64,000 bases of DNA from Erodium maritimum (taxonomy: Eukaryota > Streptophyta > Magnoliopsida > Geraniales > Geraniaceae). Shown piece after piece: positions 57,476-64,000 of this stretch. The first letter of the stretch is position 1. Every line of letters begins with the position of its first letter. The notes under the pieces are model-generated. The model worked only from the letters and a program-made list of their open reading frames with translations. It ran no database searches and was not told where the DNA came from. The DNA is taken from positions 47,476,039 to 47,540,038 of the forward strand of contig OY997593.1 in assembly GCA_963921825.1 (NCBI GenBank), given 5' to 3'. Position numbers and translations under genes: made by a program.

Positions 57476-59156
57476 TGTTGGGTCTCGATGGAGGGTATGA
57501 ACACATACTCGCAGCGGAAGAAAATAAAACCCGAGACCATGCAAAGAAAAACTACCACGATTAGATTCACAAAACAAAATGAAATCATCATTTCTAACAA
57601 ATGTTCAAGAACACAATAAGAGAAGAGAACACCAAGAAAAGGATGATCGTCTTGAGTCTCCAAGACGCCTACGTATCCACTTGGGAATCAAAGCTACGTA
57701 GTTCTTCATATGAGGACTCAAGAACACAACAAGATGGAAAAACAATGCCAAACCCGAAATTCTAGGGAGATAGGGAGAGAAATGTGTTTCCTATTCTTAT
57801 CTTGTGTTTGTTATGTTGAAAAAAGATGACTTAAACATAACAAACCCCATACTTGTCCAACTAAAGGCATGAGACAAGCATGGTGACAAGCATAGTGTAA
57901 ATAGGATAAAGTATGGCTAGTTAAGATGGGGTTAGGTGGTGAATCACCAACACCTTAATCCTTGTCATGCTTACTTAGTACTAATTAATCAAGACTTGAT
58001 TAATTAGTTCCATGGGCCTTGGTTGCATGGGCCTCTTGGAACATGGCCCGTGGCCATTTCCAACGAGGTCCCGTGATTCGCTCATCGCCTCCAAGCCTTC
58101 CATACCGGAAATGTCCAACATTATCCGACGCGATAATCCCAACAATCCAAGCCTTGTCTCGATCCGTAAAGTCCTATTCATTTACGGGCACATGACCCAA
58201 GACCCGGTTTTGGTCATGTCCCGAGAAAACTCCCTTTTGGCTATTCTCCATAAATGTGTCAATGAGTTTCATCCTCCGGTGTGACCCTAAGGTTTATGCA
58301 TGTCAATAGGTCAACGTAAAATCCCATTTTACTTTATCCTATATAAGTGGCAACTAACGAGACTTTAGTATTGCCTGACACTACATAACGAATCGACCAT
58401 GTCGATTCTAACCTTTCCGTCGTCTATGTCACTATCCTTTTATCTCCGATGTCCTGATTGAGATAAGGCATAGACCAGTCATCCTTATTATTCTCAATCA
58501 CTGTTCCTTGATATGTGAGATGACTGAGAATATGATACCCAGTATCATGTGCATGGACATGCTATTCTTTCAGTCACTCTCGATCAAGCGGCCGAGAACC
58601 GATATCTTTCCCATACCTCAGTATGAGGGATAAATCCCTTAGCCGTCTTTCGTGTCACTCATGTAGCCCGTCCCCAAGCCAATCCTGGCCGTTATGGAAG
58701 CCCTGTTACGTACAACGTTAGGCTCAGGTCAAACTTAGTTGTTGACAACATAGCGATAACAAAGATTCCTTGGTCTAAGGATACATGACAATCTACGACA
58801 CTGAATATGTTCATGACTTAATGTATGACACATATTCAGGGAGGGTCGTCCAATATCATGTCCCACATGATATCTATGATCAGACTCCGGAATCCCATTC
58901 CAATGACTAACAGAACGTAAGCCATAAAGAGCCGTCATTCATACTAGTCGCTTCTAGTGAAGCTTTGTTGACTAGGGACCCATCGAGTGTGATCCATCTC
59001 GATCTATGGTTCTATTCGCATTGTGGGCATAGATCAGAGCACACATCGATATATTACTCCAACACATAAGTAATATAAAGTCGCTTTAATTTTATTGCTA
59101 ACGACGATATATACATTTGGACAATTAGGATTGAACTACGGGCACTAAGACTAACA
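57476..59156 (-). mobile_element. Solo LTR of the copia family
   Basis: TGTTGGGTCTCGATGG to AAGACTAACA, flanked by a perfect CTCAG duplication (57471-57475 and 59157-59161). At 1,681 bp it aligns along its length with the 1,686-bp LTRs at 7917-23140, but it is clearly diverged at its left end (57490-57660) and scattered elsewhere. No internal sequence is present. Its orientation matches the large element (LTR start on the minus strand at 59156). Confidence 0.95.
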
Positions 59157-59161
59157 CTCAG

Positions 59162-59451
59162 GTCGCCTATTTCCGGAACTATTAGACATGCTCCAAAGCT
59201 AGTTCAAAGATTGGTATTGGCAAGATCTAACCTAAATACGCTACTCTCCATGCACCATAAATTTATTTCCACTTCGTGTTTCTATAAGTTATTATCCCGG
59301 AAAAATATCAGGATTATCTTTCAACAATTTTATTGTATAAGAAAATAAACAGTAATATTACATAATCAAATACATTATTATTACAAGTTACGATTCAAAT
59401 ATAATATCTAGTTATAGTCCAAAAGTAATTGTTTTATCCTCATTTTCCTTT
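59162..59451. other. AT-rich spacer
   Basis: No supported feature seen. The GC-richer sequence to the left of the solo LTR (57310-57475) is also unassigned. Confidence 0.4.
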
Positions 59452-61238
59452 GAGTGACAGGTGCGAGATTTCATTAATCAATATGTGGAATGACAATAAA
59501 GTGCATCAGAGACTCTCTGACCATGAAGAACAGGGCAAGAACATTAAAGAATGTTCGTTATTCTTTTCAAAGTAGAACCGTCATCGACGGTTTTGAATTG
59601 ATGCCCCTTGGGCAATGACAGAATATGGGTGGAGGGAACAGGGTACCGGAGATCCTGAGGGACCTCGACGGTAATGGTGATGGTGGGAGGCAAAGCATTT
59701 TCTGGGGACCCCTCCCAGGGCCAGTCCCCGATGCTCTGGCGATACCTCATCCCTCCCAGAAGGGATTCTTCCCCGCTTGTGGTAAGTCATCCTGCACCGC
59801 GCCAGATGCAACATCCTTCATAACTCCAGCAGCCCCATCCGTTTGAAGCCCGGGCGTTGGAACTTCAACAGGTCGTGCTTCTGGCTGGACGCGCCCTCTA
59901 CCCCTAAAACCTCCAGTTTGGGATGACCGAGGGGCAGCAATCGAATCAGTAGAGAGTTGACTCATTCCCAATCCTCTGCCCGTCTCGTGCACAAGAGAGC
60001 CCGGGAGAGAGGTAGAGGACCACCCAGAGCAGCCTAGCGCGAGCGTCAAGCTAGTATCCCGGTTGGGAGTCTGGGGACCCAGATTAGGTAACGGGTCTAG
60101 TGTTATGTAGGGTCCCCCATAACGAGATAACCTAGTGTTAGGTAGCGGGTTTAATGTCAACGACCGCAGTTCAGCGTCCCCCATAGCTCCGCCGCGGTCA
60201 GTCCATACTCCATCCACAGCCACCAGCTGCTGACGACGGTTGCGAGGGCAAGTTCCCCCCACCGGTGCATAGCGCAGCAGACCCCGACGGTATGCCAACA
60301 GACGCCGAACCCTGTCCATAGTAGGAGACAGAGCAGTCAACCCTCGGGGCATTGGGTCACTGTTCCCCCGATCAGTGTCCAGTAACCATTCCCTCATTAT
60401 TTTCTGCACCCAGCATCGGGAAACCCTAAGGGAAGAAGTCTCCACCATGTTCCACTGCATCCCAACTCTATCACGGGTCCAGCCCCAAGTTCGAGCCTTT
60501 ACCGTCGTGATTGAGACGGCAGCCGAAAGCTCCATAACGTCCCAAAACGTCCCCACCGAAAGGCGAGGAGGCTGAGGTCGCAGCGACACTGGCTGAGATG
60601 GAACCCTAGATCGGGCGTGAGGCCCTCTAGGCACCAGAGCGAGGTCATGGTGTTGGTGGGCCCTGAGAAGCGAGGAAGGGTTCGGGCCACGTGGAGAGGA
60701 CCTGTAGCTTGGAGCCGAAGTCACTGAGACCCGCTGCACCCAATTCTGATAGTCCCAATGATGGCGACAAAAAGTAGCACCGAGGGGATTGGGGGCGATC
60801 CTCGTGGACCATAGAACCCCGACGATTCCCTCGAAACCGGAACCGAGGTGAGAGAGCCCACCGGTAGAGGAGGTTGGGGCGAGACCTGTGGGAGAAAGGA
60901 GGGGTGGTGGTGGTGGTAGGAATTGCAGACCAGACGGAGGGATACCAGGCGAGACTGGCGGGAGAGGACGAGGGGGCATGGCGATAGGATTAGGAGTCGT
61001 CGGAATCACGAGAGGGACGGGGAGGGGAAGAGACGCCGAGGGTTGTGGAAAAGCCAGCCACTCCCACCCGTAGTTAAACCCCGCACCAGGCGTAGTCTAC
61101 GAGGTCAATTGGATGGGATAGGTGAACACAAGGACGACGAAACCGACAGGCGAAGGCGGGGCTGCAACAGCGACAGACGGGAACTCCATAACGGCGAAGC
61201 AAGCTAGGACTAGGGTAGGCTCTCAAGTCGAGAGAGAA
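59452..61238 (-). mobile_element. Non-autonomous retroposon with long ORF (element I)
   Basis: A 1.8-kb element. Minus-sense 5' end CTCTCTCGACTTGAGAGCC (61238), CCCTAGTCCTAG leader, long ORF (61189-59747), perfect 24-nt 3' motif at 59705-59728, and terminus GCACCTGTCACTC (59452-59464). The poly-A is degenerate and no target duplication was found. The layout is the same as A and H, without RT, endonuclease, DUF4283 or CCHC. Confidence 0.8.
59747..61189 (-). pseudogene. Long Pro/Arg-rich ORF of element I, one early stop
   Basis: The ATG at 61189 opens MEFPSVAVAAPPSPVG. Codon 31 is TAG where the sister element H has CAG (Gln). After that the frame stays open for about 450 codons to 59747. Visible: TTPGAGFNYGWEWLAFP shortly after the stop, Pro-rich segments, then a central stretch FWDVMELSAAVSITTVK, WVQKIMREWLLDTDRG and SPTMDRVRRLLAYRRG, then a Gly/Arg RGRGRV segment. 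I recognise no domain. Start choice: the ATG shared with H. A downstream start such as a GTG near 61009 is not credible for a plant gene. Such a long open frame is unusual in this decayed window, but the element may simply be young. Confidence 0.6.
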
Positions 61239-61413
61239 TTTTTTCTTTTTTATTGTATGATAATCAGTATGAATTCTTTTATCCTCCTTTTTATATATTG
61301 AAAACGATTAATAATGTTTAAATCATGGATTACAAAATCACTTTTTTCTTTACAAAGACGGCTAAACAGTATCGTATTTACATATTTATTTTTCTAACAT
61401 GGATATGAGTAGG

Positions 61414-62786
61414 TTTTTTTTAAGAAGGAATGAAAATATTATTAATTAAAACGTTCAGATGATCACAAAATTGCTTTCACCATACAACCAAATACTATAA
61501 CAATATTAAAAAACAGCGACTGAAAAATAACTGTTGCTCTAGGCATAAGGGTGGTCGGAGGGGGGGGGGGATTGCGGTAGCATCCGAAGACACCGATACA
61601 TCATACGCCAACCATAAGGCACTGGTCGAGCAAACCGAGTGAAGAAAGTGCATTGGTGGACCGATATCTCCCCCGGAGAGGCAGCGTGCGTCGTCCTCCC
61701 TTGACTGATAAATGTAGGGCTCCTAAACGCGGGAGTGCTGACCCCGAACTGGTAGGGGAGAATCTTGTCGACATTTGGTGAAACCGTTGCCACCGTCTTG
61801 CCAGAGAGAGGGTATCGTCGACCAACCTCTCTTTGGGCCTCCATGGACTCATTCCTGGAGGCGGGGGTGCTTGTGGCCCCCCGCCGCTGCTAAGTGTGAC
61901 GCCCCATTTGACGCCGTCGACCCCGACCCCATCCCAGCCCGGGGCATCCAATCTGGCCCGCTCTGCAAGGCCCGACGGCCATCCGTTAGAAGACCACGTC
62001 TCAGGTCCATGTCCGCTCGGTCTCGGCCCGACCCATCTGCAGAACCCCTAGCGGTGTCGCGCGCCACCACCTTTCCCTTGCTTTGCCTCCACGCCATCTC
62101 CTCCGGTGATTCCTCCGCCTCTAATACGGTGTCAGGTAGCAAGGGTTTCTTCTCCGGGGACCACACCTCAAACACCGCAGTCCAACGAAAATTCAACCCC
62201 TCTTCTTCTTCGCTTGGTGTCGGCCGAGTAAGCTTTCGACCCGCCTGTGGTCTCGATCCTACCATCGGAGTGCGTCGTAGGCTGCCTCGTGCCATGGCCT
62301 GAGACCGTCGTCTAGCGCCTCATCCACCACGTTCTACCGCCGCAGCGACGAAGAACTTGAAATCCTCTCGTCTCTCAATCGCTGCAACCCCAACGGGGAA
62401 CAGAGACAATGGACCAGCGTAGGAGATCGTGTCGTGTAAGGTCGAGACCTGAGACGTCCGAGGAGAAGCCCCAGCCGCCTTGTCCTCCAACCCACCGCAT
62501 GTCGTCGCATGACTGCTGCCGGGGAAGCTCCTTCATGTCGTCTCCACGTGAGGACTCGCAGAAAACCCTAAGTTATGCGTTTTCTTCTCTGTAAACCACT
62601 CCTGCTCTTCTTCAACCATCATACCCCACATCAGTAGCACAAACAAAGAAGACGAAATCATGATCAAATGATCAATCATCACCCACCAAGTCATAATTAC
62701 GACTAGATACAAGCACATCAGTGGCGGTACATAACCTAGTTGCGCAGAGCTTGGTATTAGAGATATTTTTGACAAGTTTCAATATG
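61414..62786 (-). mobile_element. 1.37-kb retroposon with 14-bp target duplication
   Basis: TGGATATGAGTAGG at 61400-61413 and 62787-62800 flank it exactly. The T-run 61414-61420 is the poly-A of a minus-strand insertion. The first 490 bp of the sense strand are leader-like. An ATG at 62295 opens an acidic/basic-rich frame. No LINE domain. It may be a non-autonomous LINE derivative (3' similarity to B and C around GAGCAACA) or a retrocopy of a host mRNA. Confidence 0.85.
61539..62295 (-). pseudogene. Coding remnant of the 61.4-62.8 kb retroposon
   Basis: The frame 62295-61849 starts MARGSLRRTPMVG and has EEEEGLNFRWTAVFEVWSP (near 62190). The frames 61951-61601 and 61844-61539 continue in other phases and contain FTRFARPVPYGWRMMYRCL. 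I do not recognise a family. Two frame changes break it if it was one gene. Confidence 0.4.
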
Positions 62787-62800
62787 TGGATATGAGTAGG

Positions 62801-63718
62801 CTAGTTTGTGTTTCGATGAATTGTATAAATGACATAGCTATGTTGTTTATAAATAAGTCAAAATTTTCTTTTATAGACAATTATGGATTTCAAAGATGTA
62901 GGGGTAATTATAAATTTTCTTATTAGAGCGTTCACGTGGGGTAAAATGGAGCTCTTAAAGTAGGTCATGTTTGCTAAAAAACCCAAAAACCCTAATATTT
63001 ACGTAGAGTATACGTCGAAATGGAGAGGGATAAAATAACCATCGACGATACACTCATGGAAAATCGCCATGTGGCATGGTCGAATTTTTATTACAGATTA
63101 GCCATTTAACATTTCCTTGATACATATAATAATTTCCTTAACAATTACTATTTAATAAGTTCTTTAATAAATTATGTTATGTTATTCAATGTTTCCTTAA
63201 TGAGTCTATTAGGATTGAGAGCTTTGAATCCTAACCGTTGTAGCAACCATAAAATCACCACCGTATACGCCTCGATCTTGAGTCTTTTCTTCAGTTCAAC
63301 AGTGATGTATCGAAAAAGATGTTGTATCGACGACAGATTGTGACTCTCTATAACAGTGGCATTCTCCTCTACGCATCCGCAATCCGGCGTTGCTGTAATG
63401 GAAGGATGGTGCATCGGAGAATCCGCTTTAGACGGTCTACGAATCCAAAGAACCGTAGGCCCGTCGAATCGTCTGAAGCGTTGCTGATAACACGAATCAT
63501 AGCACTACACGTGGTGACGTTTCTTGTAATGAATATTTATTTATGTTTGGTTTTTATTTTCTTGTTATTTAATGTGCACCAATTCTACTACTTGGTCACA
63601 TGTCCCTATTCTGCCTCCATAATTAACTCCTTCCGATTCTGTCAACATAAAGTTTAACCGATTCTTTGCCTTTGTAATTCAAAACCCTACGAATATGCCT
63701 CATCTATTTAAACAAACT
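62801..63718. other. Unassigned region
   Basis: Mostly AT-rich. A minus-strand 80-codon frame (63414-63172) and overlapping plus-strand frames show no recognisable domain. Confidence 0.4.
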
Positions 63719-64000
63719 TGTCATGCCCCAAATCCGGTTTTGGCCGAACTCGAGACGTGACCTAAAACAAACGAGGTGAAAGTAATAAAACTGTAATAAT
63801 TTTTTTTACAACTGAAAACGAGTCCAACGTATTTCTCAATAATCCAAAAACAGAGGTCAGAACTTAATAAGTAACATAAGGTAAATAAAGTTCGACAAAG
63901 AGGACCAACACATCTCTAATACAACTCTCAGGACATCCGGAAGCTCCCGAGCCTCGAATTTCCCAGATCCCAAGCACACCTGTACACACAATAAGTAAAC
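63719..64000 (-). mobile_element. Gypsy-type LTR, runs off the window
   Basis: TGTCATGCCCCAAATCCGG is the inverse of the LTR end at 56395 (TGTCACGCCCCAAATGCGG). The similarity continues through CTCGAGACGTGA and, near 63935, GGAAGCTCCCGAGCC. It therefore lies on the minus strand, with its other end beyond 64000. Whether it is solo or part of a full element cannot be seen. Confidence 0.8.

Noticed and set aside
61549..61575. Run of G as G-quadruplex control element
   Set aside because: A single homopolymer near the 3' end of an inactive retroposon; no support for function.

Overview
The window is repeat-rich nuclear DNA of a flowering plant, probably a eudicot, although the species cannot be told from the sequence. 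The evidence is Ty1/copia and Ty3/gypsy LTRs, L1-clade LINEs with a DUF4283/CCHC ORF1 or an RNase H domain, PIF/Harbinger fragments, MITEs and AT-rich spacers. I found no convincing intact host gene, tRNA, rRNA or organellar segment. Almost everything recognisable is a transposable element or its remains, and nearly all coding frames are broken.

Layout. 1-3034: decayed LINE ORF2 (+). 3137-4074: short non-autonomous LINE derivative (+). 4496-6667 and 6715-7916: LINE-derived elements A and B (-) that carry ORF1 but no ORF2. 7917-23140: a copia-type element in tandem form, LTR-internal-LTR-internal-LTR, inserted into B. The rest of B resumes at 23141, with the 5-bp target duplication CCTTG on both sides. 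25290-27565: a third ORF1-only element, C. 27774-28340 and 32856-34610: PIF/Harbinger remnants (Myb-like partner and DDE transposase). 29569-31366: a fold-back element and a related MITE, both set in TA microsatellites. 31980-32640: LINE ORF1 scrap. 35598-35880: hairpin MITE. 35906-38476: 5'-truncated LINE. 38805-39221 and 39460-39481: two retroposed scraps with perfect target duplications. 39245-40815: possible TIR element. 41190-43530: decayed LINE interrupted by a 1.2-kb retroposon with a 16-bp duplication. 43918-46599: ORF1-only LINE with an RRM domain and 160-bp repeats upstream of its ORF. 47971-52560: the best-preserved LINE, with nearly complete ORF2. 52590-57217: element H, split by a gypsy-type solo LTR (53674-56395). 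57476-59156: solo LTR of the copia family. 59452-61238: element I, sister of H, with a long open frame. 61414-62786: retroposon with a 14-bp duplication. 63719-64000: start of another gypsy-type LTR.

How the parts relate. Elements A, H, I, the small + strand element and the RT-encoding LINE at 48-52.5 kb share a 3' terminus resembling GCACCTTTCGCTC plus oligo-A. Six elements carry a conserved 24-nt palindromic motif upstream of the 3' end. A, H and I also share their 5' end but have unrelated coding middles. The simplest reading is a set of non-autonomous, partly ORF1-only retroposons that use the RT of a LINE like the one at 48-52.5 kb. This is the most interesting system in the window. The second is the tandem copia pair: both units carry the same disabling lesions while their three LTRs look almost identical.
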